Below, in pieces: positions 51,883-61,312 of a stretch of DNA of 64,000 nucleotides. Numbering within the stretch: the stretch's first letter is position 1; every line of letters begins with the position of its first letter. This DNA comes from CAZKAP01 sp964552195 (GTDB lineage: Bacteria > Bacteroidota > Bacteroidia > Flavobacteriales > Flavobacteriaceae). The stretch spans positions 1 to 64,000 of the forward strand of contig CAZKFM010000006.1 in assembly GCA_964552195.1 (NCBI GenBank), read 5' to 3'. The translations under genes and the position numbers were made by a program. The notes under the pieces are model-generated. The model worked only from the letters and a program-made list of their open reading frames with translations, searched no databases and was not told the DNA's origin.

Positions 51883-54792
51883 CTACAGCTGGAGTATGTA
51901 ATCGATGAGACCTTGTTTCGGATTTAGGCTCAGCTTCTTCCTCAATCGGTAGCGCTTTACCTCTACGCTCTTTACCGAAATGTTGAGGAGAGGGGCAATT
52001 TCTTTTGAGCTGAGATTCAGACGGAGATAGGCACAAATGCGAAGATCATGAGGCGTCAGATCCGGGTGCATCTCTTTGATTCTTTTAAGGAAATCCTTGT
52101 CCGCATTATTGAAAGCCTCTTCAAAAGACTTCCAGTCGTCTTCGTCCCGGAGGTTTCCGTCTATCAATTCCAGTATCGGCTCTGTTTTCCGGCTTTCAAT
52201 CTTAATAAGCATCTCCTTAATCTTGTTGAGTATTTCGTTTTTCCGAATAAGACTAAGGGTTGAGGCGCCCAGTTCGCGATTCTTGGAATCTACCTCCTGC
52301 TGCATTTTTTCAAGCTCTATATGCGCTATTCGCTGTTCCGCCTCCAGCCTCTCCTGTTCCCGGATTTGACGATTTCGACTTTCCAGCCTCTCACTTTCCC
52401 TCTGGTAATGCTTCCTGTAGAGTAGATGGAGTGTGTAGAACATACCGGCAGCTAGCGCAACATAAAGCACCCAGGCCAACGGACGCCCATACCAGGGTGG
52501 AATAACCCGTATATCGAAGTGAAGTTCATTGGAGCTCAAGGTGGCTCCTATGCGCGAACGAACGGTCAATCTATGTTTGCCGCTCGGGAGACTGGAAAGG
52601 AATAAGGTCGGGTCAGGGGTCCATTCCTCCGGGGTAAGCTGTTTTTCATTAAGGGTGTATCGGTAAAATACCTCCTGATGTTTATTGATCTCCGAAACCC
52701 CCAAATCCAATCGAATCGATCCCTGGCCAAACTCGATGGCCGATTCCAGTGTACCCGGTCGCAGCGGGCGCTCTTTGGGGGTATCTGGATTCAATAAACC
52801 GTTGGTCAGGTAGACTTCGTGTTGAACCGGCCGCGATTCCGAGGGTCGAAACACCAGAAACCCTTCGGATAGTCCTATCAGATACGCTCCGGGTTCTATT
52901 TCCACCAGGCATTCGAATCCCTCTCTGCCGATCTGCGTCCTAAGGTCCCTCGAAATCGGATAGGATTCCAGTTCCAGTTCGCCATTGAGCAGATTCGGGG
53001 AAAATCTGAATATGGTGCGATTCCCGAATCCCCAGAATTCCTGCCGGCTGCCATTGCTCAGTAGTATGCTGTTCAGACTGTCGCCGCTTTGTGAGACGAG
53101 CCGCCTCACATCCGGGTAGGGTATCCATTCTTGCGAATTCGGGTCAAATTGGTCCACACCTACTCTATAGGCGTAAATGACCTCACCGCGATGGGTAATC
53201 AGACTACTGGCATCAGACTTGGCCTCCCAAGACTTCAATACCCGGAGTCGGCGAAAATCCCGATCCGATTCCAGGAGAAAGCTTCCCTTGCGCTCATGGT
53301 TTATCAGTAGCTGTCCATTAGTGTTCCATTCCACAAATCGCGAGGAAACTGAAAAACCCGTCATCCGGTTTCTAAATCCCCACCCCTTAGGACCTTTTTC
53401 CAGGACGCTTAATCCCTGATAACTCCCCTGTATCAAAAGATCGGTCCTACCCGGCACGGGCCTGAAACCCCATACTCCGGGAACTTCGGATAACTTCCTA
53501 AGTTGGCCGTCCACAAAAATAAAGGTGCCGTTATGATGTCCACAGAAGAGTACCCCATCATATACGAACAGGTTCCAAACCTGACCCTCACTTTTCTCGA
53601 CGAAAGTAAACTCGGCCGTTTCACCGCTGGGCCTGAAAAACAATCCCTGATTGGTTCCGACAAAAAGAGTGTCATTGCGCTTTACCGCGGTATGAATAAC
53701 CCCAAGCCGCCCGGCATTGTCTGCCCATTCCCTAAAGGGACTCCGGGGAAAAATCACAGATATCCCGTGATCCAGCCCCAGCCAAATGCGCTCCGAAGCA
53801 TCTTCGTAAATCGATAAAATTGTGTTATTAAACAGGCCTGCAGACCGGTCCTGACGCTGAACCCATCCTCCTTTATCGTCCAAAATGATCAGTCCACTTC
53901 CAATGGTTCCTAAAAGGAAACTCCCGCTTCGACGCCGTTGAGCACTGTACACCTTCGTGCCGCGGAGTTCGGCTTCTGCGGGTACCGGCATATAATTGCC
54001 CTCCTGACCCTCTTCGCCACGTATAAATCGGGCATCTTCATTGATAGCCAGCCAGCCTCCTTCGGTTTGAAAGAATCCAACCACCCTGTTATCGGAGATT
54101 CCCGGTCCTGAGGCTATCATCTCCTCATCCCCCTGTTTGATCTCCCAGATGCCACTGCCTGCCTTCTGATAAAAGAGGCGCTCACCCCAGGTAAACAGCT
54201 TAGGCAGTTCGTTCCTGACTTCCCGGACATACAGGTTGCCCTCCTGACCCTCTTTGTAGAAGATCAGGTGTTCCTGAGTCTGAAACACCACATAGTCCCC
54301 AACCACCTCTATGTTGCGAACCTCTTCTTCCTCCATGAGGGGTTCGTTAAGGCCGGGAAGCAGTGATGTGTAGGACAACCGCCCCAGCGAATCGTTCTGC
54401 CAGTACCCAAGTTCCCGGTAACAACCGGTGTAGATTCGGTTTTTATGACACAGGACACTCAGCAGCTCCGAACCATTCGGCGACGGATAGAGGTCCCAGC
54501 TGGATCCATTGAACCGCAACAATCCTCCATTGTTAGCGACATATACTACCCCGCGGCTGTCCTGAGAAATATCCCAGTTCTTCCTGCGTGCATTATAGTC
54601 TGTACTGGTAAAATTCAGCACCGGGTAATGCCCCTGCGACCACAGGTCTCCGATAAGTCCCACCGAACACAGCATGGACAAAACGAGGAGGGCAAGTCGG
54701 AGTCCCCTGGGAAATTCCGGCAAATCCTGGTTAAGTCGAAATCGAAGAACCCCCATATTACTCCAACCGCAAATCAAAAATATTCTGCGCAT
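51883..54792 (-). CDS. Membrane sensor regulator: beta-propeller, Y_Y_Y domain, coiled coil and LuxR-type HTH
   Basis: The 969-aa protein has a signal/anchor segment near residue 35, a periplasmic propeller of two-component-regulator type (about 60-650, e.g. NWDISQDSRGVVYVANNGGLLRFNG, SIYEDASERIWLGLDHGISVI), a Y_Y_Y domain (about 690-780), one transmembrane helix (about 786-808), a charged coiled coil (about 810-875) and a C-terminal LuxR-like HTH (LTPHDLRICAYLRLNLSSKEIAPLLNISVKSVEVKRYRLRKKL). No kinase domain is present, so it couples glycan sensing to DNA binding directly. It lies upstream of susC on the same strand. An alternative start is 54756. Confidence 0.88.
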   Translation of the reverse strand: MRRIFLICGWSNMGVLRFRLNQDLPEFPRGLRLALLVLSMLCSVGLIGDLWSQGHYPVLNFTSTDYNARRKNWDISQDSRGVVYVANNGGLLRFNGSSWDLYPSPNGSELLSVLCHKNRIYTGCYRELGYWQNDSLGRLSYTSLLPGLNEPLMEEEEVRNIEVVGDYVVFQTQEHLIFYKEGQEGNLYVREVRNELPKLFTWGERLFYQKAGSGIWEIKQGDEEMIASGPGISDNRVVGFFQTEGGWLAINEDARFIRGEEGQEGNYMPVPAEAELRGTKVYSAQRRRSGSFLLGTIGSGLIILDDKGGWVQRQDRSAGLFNNTILSIYEDASERIWLGLDHGISVIFPRSPFREWADNAGRLGVIHTAVKRNDTLFVGTNQGLFFRPSGETAEFTFVEKSEGQVWNLFVYDGVLFCGHHNGTFIFVDGQLRKLSEVPGVWGFRPVPGRTDLLIQGSYQGLSVLEKGPKGWGFRNRMTGFSVSSRFVEWNTNGQLLINHERKGSFLLESDRDFRRLRVLKSWEAKSDASSLITHRGEVIYAYRVGVDQFDPNSQEWIPYPDVRRLVSQSGDSLNSILLSNGSRQEFWGFGNRTIFRFSPNLLNGELELESYPISRDLRTQIGREGFECLVEIEPGAYLIGLSEGFLVFRPSESRPVQHEVYLTNGLLNPDTPKERPLRPGTLESAIEFGQGSIRLDLGVSEINKHQEVFYRYTLNEKQLTPEEWTPDPTLFLSSLPSGKHRLTVRSRIGATLSSNELHFDIRVIPPWYGRPLAWVLYVALAAGMFYTLHLLYRKHYQRESERLESRNRQIREQERLEAEQRIAHIELEKMQQEVDSKNRELGASTLSLIRKNEILNKIKEMLIKIESRKTEPILELIDGNLRDEDDWKSFEEAFNNADKDFLKRIKEMHPDLTPHDLRICAYLRLNLSSKEIAPLLNISVKSVEVKRYRLRKKLSLNPKQGLIDYILQL

Positions 54793-54805
54793 TTATAAAT
54801 TGCCT

Positions 54806-55438
54806 TTAATGGGTGTATTCTAATCTGACCAATTCCTTCTTAACAGCCCGGATAAGCCTCCCTTCACTTCCCTGCAGGTCCCCTTTGTCCCAGATAACGA
54901 CCGATCCGTTGGTTCCCAAAACCAGCAGGAAATCACCGCCCTGCTCCTGAATGAGCTTTGAGCCCTCCTTTGGAAAAGGAAATTCCTTCTCTCCGTCATA
55001 GAATTGCAGGAAGGAATCCGTAATGAATGGCATGCAAGCTTCCCTGAGCCGAGTGCGCAAGTCAGGATCGGAGCAATGCAACACTACGACTACCTTACCC
55101 AATAAGCGCGTCCTCAGTTCGGGGTAAGGCATCAACATGCCCGGTTCAGGAAACTCTTTTCCGCTATTGCTTTGCGTATGAAAAACAAGCGTATTCACCG
55201 ATCCGTCCTGTTTCGTATAAATACCAGCCGGTACAGCGTGGTTCAGGGACCGGACCACATCGAGGGGGCTCCCATACTTGTCATAGCCCCAAACCGAATC
55301 GGCAAAAAAGTCGGGTGCCTGCCTCACGAGTACCCGGGTCAAATGATCCCGAGGTAAAGATTCCACGGATCGTTGCGGCTGGCATGAGGCCATTCCAGCT
55401 AGGAGTAATACACACTGCATATACGTAAAAACCTTCAT
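54806..55438 (-). CDS. Lipoprotein of unknown function (210 aa)
   Basis: I do not recognise the family with certainty. A lipobox (LLAGMASC, Cys about 19) follows the signal. The middle has VVVLHCSDPDLRTRLREAC and FLLVLGTNGSVVIWDKGDL, a strand-helix-strand pattern that could be thioredoxin-like without a CxxC site. It is 13 bases upstream of the propeller regulator and on the same strand, so it may be cotranscribed with it. Membrane-anchored in the envelope. Confidence 0.65.
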   Translation of the reverse strand: MKVFTYMQCVLLLAGMASCQPQRSVESLPRDHLTRVLVRQAPDFFADSVWGYDKYGSPLDVVRSLNHAVPAGIYTKQDGSVNTLVFHTQSNSGKEFPEPGMLMPYPELRTRLLGKVVVVLHCSDPDLRTRLREACMPFITDSFLQFYDGEKEFPFPKEGSKLIQEQGGDFLLVLGTNGSVVIWDKGDLQGSEGRLIRAVKKELVRLEYTH

Positions 55439-55539
55439 GCTTTGAAAGTAGGTTAGTTGGCAACCTGTAATCTAAAGGTAGACAAATCGAAAATTCCAAG
55501 GTTTGAACCCTAATATTGTTGCCACAACAACAAGCCGTG

Positions 55540-55547
55540 TATTTTTG
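55540..55547 (+). promoter_or_regulatory. -7 box (TATTTTTG) in the 411-bp gap before the TPR/AraC gene
   Basis: TATTTTTG with TTG at 55519-55521 (18-base spacing) is a good Bacteroidota promoter, but it lies 300 bases before the next ATG, implying a long leader or an unseen small RNA. Confidence 0.5.
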
Positions 55548-55732
55548 GCCCGCCATTCCGATTATCCGGATTAACGCCCTGGGATTGCAAACAGGGTTTC
55601 CTATAATCGGCCACAACACTTCCATTCGATCCCTATCATCGGTAACGGTGCCGCGATAAACGCGTCAATCCCACTGGAAACCGGCGATTTATAAATTCAG
55701 ACTCAGGTATGTCCTTCGGGAGCCTCGGTCGT

Positions 55733-55763
55733 AGAGACCCGGTATCATATTTTTGATCGGGTA
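55733..55763 (+). promoter_or_regulatory. Second -7 box inside an imperfect inverted repeat
   Basis: TATTTTTG (55748-55755) lies between ACCCGGTATCA and TGATCGGGT, an imperfect palindrome. It is about 95 bases before the TPR/AraC gene. The rest of the gap 55439-55849 shows no coding frame and no further structure I can support. Confidence 0.4.
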
Positions 55764-55849
55764 CCCTCGCCCATACCTTCGAGTCGGATGGTATCAACCG
55801 GTGAAGCTTCGCCTTTCAACAGACCGACAAAAACGTAACCATAGCCAAA

Positions 55850-57529
55850 ATGACAACCTTTTTAAAGGCAGGAATACTCACTGGCGTTCGCATGGCAGTC
55901 CTTTTTTCCATGACCTTCCTCTTTGCCCATGAGCCCGTGGATGATCCTTCGAACGGCGAGCCAGACTTCAGGAGTTATTCGCTGCGGGAACTGATGCAAC
56001 TTGAATTATCCCTGGAGAAGAGCCGGGATACTGCGGGACTCAAAAGAGTACTGAACTGGCACATTAAAAGGGCCCTGACCGAATTGGATACTATAGAAGC
56101 GCTGGAATCCTATAAATGGCTTTCCTGGATCGAGTCCCACAGCCGAGGCATAGCCCTACTGGATTCTGCCCTTATGCTCAATCAACATTACAGTCGGGGG
56201 GAGCCCTATTTTGCGGAACTCCATTACCGCAAGGGTATAAAACACTACGACTATGACCGGCCTGTCCCTTGTTTCAAAAGCCTTTTAATTGCCCTGGATA
56301 AGAGCAAAGAGCTGAATAATCACGAACTCTTCATCAAATGCCTAAATCTGATCGCCGTTCTTAAAATGGAATACGGTCAGGAGTACGAGGCCCTAAAGCT
56401 TCAACAATCGAGCCTTAAGCTCCTACAGGAACGCGCCGGACTCATCCCTTCTTATAATTCCCTGTATATACGGACACTTGACGGCCTGACCATAGGATAC
56501 CTTCACGCGGGTCGGTACGATTCTGCCCGGACTGTGGCCCGCGAAGGCATACGCAAATGCGAACAACTGGGAGAATCGGGATTTGACCAGAATTTCCGCC
56601 TCCTGCTGGCTCAGATCAATTACTACGATGGCAACCTGCTTAAGGCCAAGGATACGCTGGAAAAAATGGTGGTGGAGTTTGAGGGTACGGCCCGTGCAGA
56701 CATCCTGTACTACCTCGGTATGATAGCTGGAAAACTTGGAAATCCCAGGGCAAAGCTGAATTACTTCCGGGAAGTAGATTCCATACTTTCGGATGATGAA
56801 CTCACTTACCTGGACAGTGCTGAGGCTGTTTACGAATACTTGCTTCAAGATGCGTTGAATGTCAATTCTGCAGAGACGCAAAGGAGATATCTGGAAAAAG
56901 CACGATTCTTCGATAGTCTGGTACAACTCCGGGAATTGCAGGTCAAGGCGATTTCCCATGCCCGATTTGACAGGCAGATGCACCAAATTGTGTACCCCTC
57001 AAGGGATCTAGGCCCTTCCAACGCTGTACTTTGGACCATCACGCCAGTAGTGCTGTCGCTCCTTGGCCTGTATGCCCTTGCGAGACTGAAATCATCCGGC
57101 CGTATGCTGGTCAAACCCGACACCTTGCCCTCCCATATTAAAAAACAGGGTAAGACCGGTTTGGAAGCCAACACCGAAGTCAAAATCCTGGAAGCCCTTA
57201 AGGAATGGGAAAAGGGTAAGGGGTTCCTGGCGCAGGAGGTAACACTATCTTCTCTGGCCAAGGACCTGGGTACCAACAGCGCTTATCTCTCTCGGGTAAT
57301 CAATGTTCACAAAGGAATCTCCTTCGCCAATTACATCAAGGACCTGAGAATCAAATATGCCATTGACTTCATCGGTAAGAACAGGGAGCGTGCCGCCAGG
57401 ATGTCCACCATTCAACTGGCCGAAGCCTTCGGTTTTAAGTCTCAGGACGTATTCGTTCGTTCCCTGAAGTCCCGGACGGGTTTAACGCCTTCCAAATACC
57501 TTAAAGAGTTAAAAAGAGAACAAGCCTGA
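55850..57529 (+). CDS. TPR-containing membrane-anchored AraC-family regulator
   Basis: The 559-aa protein has an N-terminal hydrophobic segment (about 10-27), a helical TPR-like region (about 40-350, e.g. LTIGYLHAGRYDSARTVAREGIRKC), a transmembrane helix (about 395-413, TPVVLSLLGLYALARL) and a C-terminal AraC HTH (about 445-559: VTLSSLAKDLGTNSAYLSRVINVHKGISFANYIKDLRI and TIQLAEAFGFKSQDVFVRSLKSRTGLTPSKYL). This layout is usual in flavobacterial regulators that sense envelope signals through TPRs. Target genes are unknown. Confidence 0.9.
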   Translation: MTTFLKAGILTGVRMAVLFSMTFLFAHEPVDDPSNGEPDFRSYSLRELMQLELSLEKSRDTAGLKRVLNWHIKRALTELDTIEALESYKWLSWIESHSRGIALLDSALMLNQHYSRGEPYFAELHYRKGIKHYDYDRPVPCFKSLLIALDKSKELNNHELFIKCLNLIAVLKMEYGQEYEALKLQQSSLKLLQERAGLIPSYNSLYIRTLDGLTIGYLHAGRYDSARTVAREGIRKCEQLGESGFDQNFRLLLAQINYYDGNLLKAKDTLEKMVVEFEGTARADILYYLGMIAGKLGNPRAKLNYFREVDSILSDDELTYLDSAEAVYEYLLQDALNVNSAETQRRYLEKARFFDSLVQLRELQVKAISHARFDRQMHQIVYPSRDLGPSNAVLWTITPVVLSLLGLYALARLKSSGRMLVKPDTLPSHIKKQGKTGLEANTEVKILEALKEWEKGKGFLAQEVTLSSLAKDLGTNSAYLSRVINVHKGISFANYIKDLRIKYAIDFIGKNRERAARMSTIQLAEAFGFKSQDVFVRSLKSRTGLTPSKYLKELKREQA

Positions 57530-57594
57530 CACGGCTAGCAGATCCACCTGTATGTTCTCTTCCGGTTCAGCTGCAACCGTACCAAAAAACACCC

Positions 57595-57602
57595 TACCTT
57601 TG
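57595..57602 (+). promoter_or_regulatory. -7 promoter box (TACCTTTG) of the MarC gene
   Basis: TACCTTTG matches TAnnTTTG and ends 19 bases before the TTG start at 57622. Confidence 0.5.
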
Positions 57603-57621
57603 CCACCTAAAATTTAGAGCG

Positions 57622-58212
57622 TTGGAACTGGAAAACCTCAGCATTAAGCAAATAGCTTCCGCGTCTATGGTACTCTTTGCCGTGATCGATATCCTCGGAA
57701 GCGTTCCCATTATCATTTCCCTGAGAAATAAAGTCGGGCACATTCAATCCGAGAAGGCCTCATTGGTGGCTACGGTACTTTTGGTGGCCTTTCTTTTCGT
57801 AGGGGAAAGCCTGCTGCGACTCATTGGCATCGATGTAAACTCCTTCGCCGTTGCAGGGGCATTCGTGCTTTTTTTCCTCGCGCTGGAAATGGTACTGGGC
57901 ATTACCCTTTATCGGGACGACGAACCCGAGAGTGCATCCATAGTACCCATAGCTTTCCCACTCATCGCTGGGGCCGGAACCATGACGACCATACTGACCT
58001 TACGGGCCGAGTTTGCCGAGGAAAACATCACGGTGGCCATATTGCTGAACATGGTATTTGTTTACCTGGTTCTCAAGTCTTCACGGAAGATCGAACGTGT
58101 ACTGGGCAAAGGAGGACTAAGTATCTTCAGAAAGGTATTTGGAATCATACTTATGGCCATAGCAGTCAAACTCTTCGCCTCCAATATTAACGGACTTCTA
58201 AATCCTGCATAA
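57622..58212 (+). CDS. MarC-family integral membrane protein
   Basis: The 196-aa protein has six hydrophobic segments and the MarC signature: MVLFAVIDILGSVPIIISL, a GAFVLFFLALEMVLGI helix and PIAFPLIAGAGTMTTILTLR. The function is unsettled (the multiple-antibiotic-resistance link was withdrawn for E. coli MarC). I keep a TTG start because it preserves the usual N-terminal leader LENLSIKQIASASM; an in-frame ATG at 57667 would cut into it. A -7 box precedes it, and a small membrane protein gene follows without a gap. Confidence 0.88.
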   Translation: MELENLSIKQIASASMVLFAVIDILGSVPIIISLRNKVGHIQSEKASLVATVLLVAFLFVGESLLRLIGIDVNSFAVAGAFVLFFLALEMVLGITLYRDDEPESASIVPIAFPLIAGAGTMTTILTLRAEFAEENITVAILLNMVFVYLVLKSSRKIERVLGKGGLSIFRKVFGIILMAIAVKLFASNINGLLNPA

Positions 58213-58461
58213 ATGGGAAAGACTACCCGAATCGTGCTGCTCGTTCTGGGCACCGCCTTAATAATTTTCAATCTGATTACGGTAGACTACAACGACCTTT
58301 GGTCTTCGAAAAGTCAGGTTGCATGGATTGGAGTAATCGCCGGTGTATGTTCGATCCTGATTGTACTCATCAATCAGTCGGCATTACGGGTTGAAAGCGA
58401 ATTGAAGAAACGCTCCAAAGAACAGGTTCGGAACGCAGCCCAGGATCAGAATGAGGGCTGA
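58213..58461 (+). CDS. Small two-helix membrane protein (82 aa)
   Basis: Two hydrophobic segments (about 6-23 and 37-54) and a charged tail (ESELKKRSKEQVRNAAQDQNEG). Similar small proteins occur beside membrane genes in Flavobacteriia, but I know no named family. It follows MarC with no spacer (stop 58212, start 58213), so the two are translated together. Its last 16 bases overlap the convergent S41 protease gene. Confidence 0.75.
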   Translation: MGKTTRIVLLVLGTALIIFNLITVDYNDLWSSKSQVAWIGVIAGVCSILIVLINQSALRVESELKKRSKEQVRNAAQDQNEG

Positions 58462-60089
58462 ACCGTTTTAGCAGGCGACATACGAGCAGTCACCTCACGG
58501 TCTATCCTCAGAACTTCCTGTAACATCCTGTCGTGACCAGACTTGATCTTGGCACCTAGATCCGTTGAATACAACTGCTCAGCGAAGCCCGCCCGGATAT
58601 ATTCCTTGATCATTTCTTCATGGCCATAAAAATCCAGGCTAATGTTCCGGTATAGCACGAAGTCGATAAACTGCTCGAAAATAATATCATCCACCCTGAA
58701 CTCTTCCAGGAACTGGTATTCCGGATAGCGATAGAATCGACTCCGGTCCCGCTCCAGGAAGTTAAAAACGAAGTTGGAAAAAAATTCCGAGGAGTCCATG
58801 GACTTGACCTTTTCCTCATCCAGCGAACCGATGGGAACGAAAACATCGGGAATAATACCGCCACCCCCGTAAACAACCTTGCCTTTGGGCGTTACAAATT
58901 TCAGGGAATCGGCCACTTTAATGCTATCCACGGAATTCAGCTCACCGTTGTAATAGCGCTGCATGAAATCCTGATAATAGTCCTCATTACCATTGGAATA
59001 GGACCGCTGAATCGATCTGCCCGTAGGCGTGAAATAGCGGGAAACCGTGAGGCGGACCGCTGATCCGTCACCGAGGTCCATTTCGCGCTGCACCAGCCCT
59101 TTTCCAAAGGAGCGGCGCCCTACAATGGTCCCCACATCGTTATCCTGCAGAGCTCCTGCTATGATTTCGCTGGCCGAGGCGGAGCGCTCGTTGATGAGCA
59201 CATAGATGGGGCGTCCCTGAAAGCTACCCCGATCCGTGGCATAGACCTTGTCTACTTCACCCTTTTTGTTCCTGGTGAACAGGATCAGCTTACCGCCTTC
59301 CAGAAATTCATCCGCCAGTTTCTCGGCCACCCCCAGGTATCCACCGGGATTATCGCGCAGGTCGAGCACCAGTTTGGAGGCACCCTGAGCCTGCAGGGTA
59401 TATAGCGCCTCTTTGAACTCGGAATAGGTGGACTCGGCGAAGCGGTTTAATTTGATGTATCCCATGTTCTGGTCCAGCATAAAGGAAGACTCCACACTCT
59501 TTATCGGCACATGACCGCGGGTTACCCTTCTCTTTAGGATGCGGTTATTCTGCGGCCGGTATAGGGTAAGTTCCACCTGGCTGCCATCAGGCCCTTTGAG
59601 CCTCCCGACCAACTCATCATTACTCAGTCTTTTGCCGTATAGGGTATCCCCGTCGGCCAGCAGTATCTTATCCCCTGACATGATGCCCTGACGCTCACTG
59701 GGCCCTCCTTCTATGGGTCGAACTACGGTTACTGTATCACCAACCCGCTGAAACCGAATTCCGATACCCACAAAATCACCCTTCATGCTCTCTGTCATTC
59801 CCTGCATCTCGCTTCGGGGAATGTATACCGAATGGGGATCGAGTTTCTCGAGTATATCGTTCACCGTAACGTCGACGATACTGTCCGTATTCACCTCATC
59901 CACATAGGCGTGGTCAATAAAATCAATAAGTCGGTTAAGCTTGTCTTTCTTGGAATTCGTGGAGAATAAGGGCTCCGGTGAATCGCTGAAGTGCAGCTTA
60001 CCCCCAATGAAAATGCCAATAGCCACACTGACTCCGAGTAGCAGGGGTACGAATAGCAACAGATTGGAATGATTCTTTTTCATAGGCAT
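58446..60089 (-). CDS. S41-family C-terminal processing peptidase
   Basis: The 547-aa protein has an N-terminal transmembrane anchor (about 9-30), a PDZ domain (about 98-185, GIGIRFQRVGDTVTVVRPIEGGPSERQGIMSGD) and the S41 protease core with NERSASASEIIAGAL (catalytic Ser about 307) and GRRSFGKGLVQ (catalytic Lys about 332). It is a Ctp/Prc-like periplasmic protease that trims C-termini of envelope proteins. The C-terminal extension of about 150 residues is typical of Bacteroidota members. It starts 2 bases after the dCMP deaminase stop. Confidence 0.92.
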   Translation of the reverse strand: MPMKKNHSNLLLFVPLLLGVSVAIGIFIGGKLHFSDSPEPLFSTNSKKDKLNRLIDFIDHAYVDEVNTDSIVDVTVNDILEKLDPHSVYIPRSEMQGMTESMKGDFVGIGIRFQRVGDTVTVVRPIEGGPSERQGIMSGDKILLADGDTLYGKRLSNDELVGRLKGPDGSQVELTLYRPQNNRILKRRVTRGHVPIKSVESSFMLDQNMGYIKLNRFAESTYSEFKEALYTLQAQGASKLVLDLRDNPGGYLGVAEKLADEFLEGGKLILFTRNKKGEVDKVYATDRGSFQGRPIYVLINERSASASEIIAGALQDNDVGTIVGRRSFGKGLVQREMDLGDGSAVRLTVSRYFTPTGRSIQRSYSNGNEDYYQDFMQRYYNGELNSVDSIKVADSLKFVTPKGKVVYGGGGIIPDVFVPIGSLDEEKVKSMDSSEFFSNFVFNFLERDRSRFYRYPEYQFLEEFRVDDIIFEQFIDFVLYRNISLDFYGHEEMIKEYIRAGFAEQLYSTDLGAKIKSGHDRMLQEVLRIDREVTARMSPAKTVQPSF

Positions 60090-60091
60090 TT

Positions 60092-60529
60092 CTACACCAG
60101 GGTTTCACTGGTGGAAATCTGTTCGACCTCCACCCCGGCCTTCCTGAGAAAATCCAGACCGGAGGCATCCTTGTACTGGATTTCATACACCACCCGAATG
60201 ATCCCTGCCTGGTGAATGAGCTTACTGCATTCGCGACAGGGGGAGAGGGTGATGTAAAGGGTAGCTCCGTTACAGGACTGAGTGCCTGAGGCTACCTTGA
60301 GTATGGCATTAGCCTCGGCATGAAGTACATACCATTTGGTATACCCCTCCTCGTCCTCACATATATTCTCGAATCCGGTAGGCGTACCATTGTAACCGTC
60401 CGAGATTATCGTGCGATTTTTTACGATAAGGGCTCCCACCTGTTTTCGTTCACAATACGATAACCGACCCCACTCAGCTGCCATCCTCAGGTAGGCGATA
60501 TCGTATTTGAGCTGCTTATTTCGATTCAT
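60092..60529 (-). CDS. dCMP deaminase (ComE-type cytidine/deoxycytidylate deaminase)
   Basis: The 145-aa protein has zinc-site motifs HAEANAIL (His and catalytic Glu about 70-72) and PCRECSKLI (Cys about 98 and 101), preceded by CERKQVGALIVKNRTIISDGYNGTPTG. This makes dUMP from dCMP for thymidylate synthesis. It is the first gene of a two-gene unit with the S41 protease, a common arrangement in Flavobacteriia. Confidence 0.92.
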   Translation of the reverse strand: MNRNKQLKYDIAYLRMAAEWGRLSYCERKQVGALIVKNRTIISDGYNGTPTGFENICEDEEGYTKWYVLHAEANAILKVASGTQSCNGATLYITLSPCRECSKLIHQAGIIRVVYEIQYKDASGLDFLRKAGVEVEQISTSETLV

Positions 60530-60636
60530 AACACCCTCTTCAAAATAAATATACCCGAATATCTGCGGCCGATCAAATTCTTAACGCCGGTTTTAACGGA
60601 CTATTCGTTCAGCTACCGGTTTAGCTCGGTGCCCAC

Positions 60637-61230
60637 TCAGGATTCGATCAGCGGCCACAAGGTGGAAAGTAGCAGAGGAATACTGATAATGACCACAACG
60701 GCAGAAACGGTCCATATCCACCATTTCTGTTCTACCCCGCTGAATCGGTGAAAAAGGGCAGACAGCAACAGTACACTGAGGATAACCACTAACTGGGAAA
60801 GCTCAATACCCAGGGCGAACCCAAGCAGGGGGCGGAGCTTGTCTTCCAGTCCGGTTACCATCATGTTGAAGTAGTTTGAGAAACCAAAACCGTGTATGAG
60901 CCCGAACACGGCGGTTCCCAGAAAGACCACGGGATACCCTCTTCCGCTGGATTTCCATACTTCCCAGATATTGTTTAGGGCCGTTGCAATTATGGTTACC
61001 GGAATCAGGAATTCAATCCACCGGCTGTCTATGCGTATGAGTCCGAATGCGGACAGCGCAAGGGAAGTACAATGCGCAACGGTGAACACCGTAGCCAGCA
61101 GCACCACCTTTTTCCAATCCTTAAGCAGATAAGGCGCGGCCAGCACGGAAAGAAAAAGGACATGGTCGTAGGCTCCCGGATCGAGAACGTGGTCCAGCCC
61201 CATACGGATGTAAATTCCAAAGTCTTCCAT
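60637..61230 (-). CDS. HupE/UreJ-family membrane protein
   Basis: I start at 61230 (MEDFGIYIRMGLDHVLD), the usual start of this family; an upstream in-frame ATG at 61290 adds 20 polar residues. The 197-aa protein has about six helices with HVLDPGAYDHVLFL, FTVAHCTSLAL and GLIHGFGFSNYF, the histidine-rich HupE/UreJ motifs. Relatives carry nickel or cobalt, but no nickel enzyme is nearby, and most Bacteroidota copies have no known cargo. The 107-bp gap after it holds no gene. Confidence 0.85.
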   Translation of the reverse strand: MEDFGIYIRMGLDHVLDPGAYDHVLFLSVLAAPYLLKDWKKVVLLATVFTVAHCTSLALSAFGLIRIDSRWIEFLIPVTIIATALNNIWEVWKSSGRGYPVVFLGTAVFGLIHGFGFSNYFNMMVTGLEDKLRPLLGFALGIELSQLVVILSVLLLSALFHRFSGVEQKWWIWTVSAVVVIISIPLLLSTLWPLIES

Positions 61231-61312
61231 CTGACTGTTTGTGTTTTGATATAACGACGGCCTGTTTGCTTTATGGTCCGCACGATTCATCTTCTAGGGG
61301 TGGGGAAACCCC

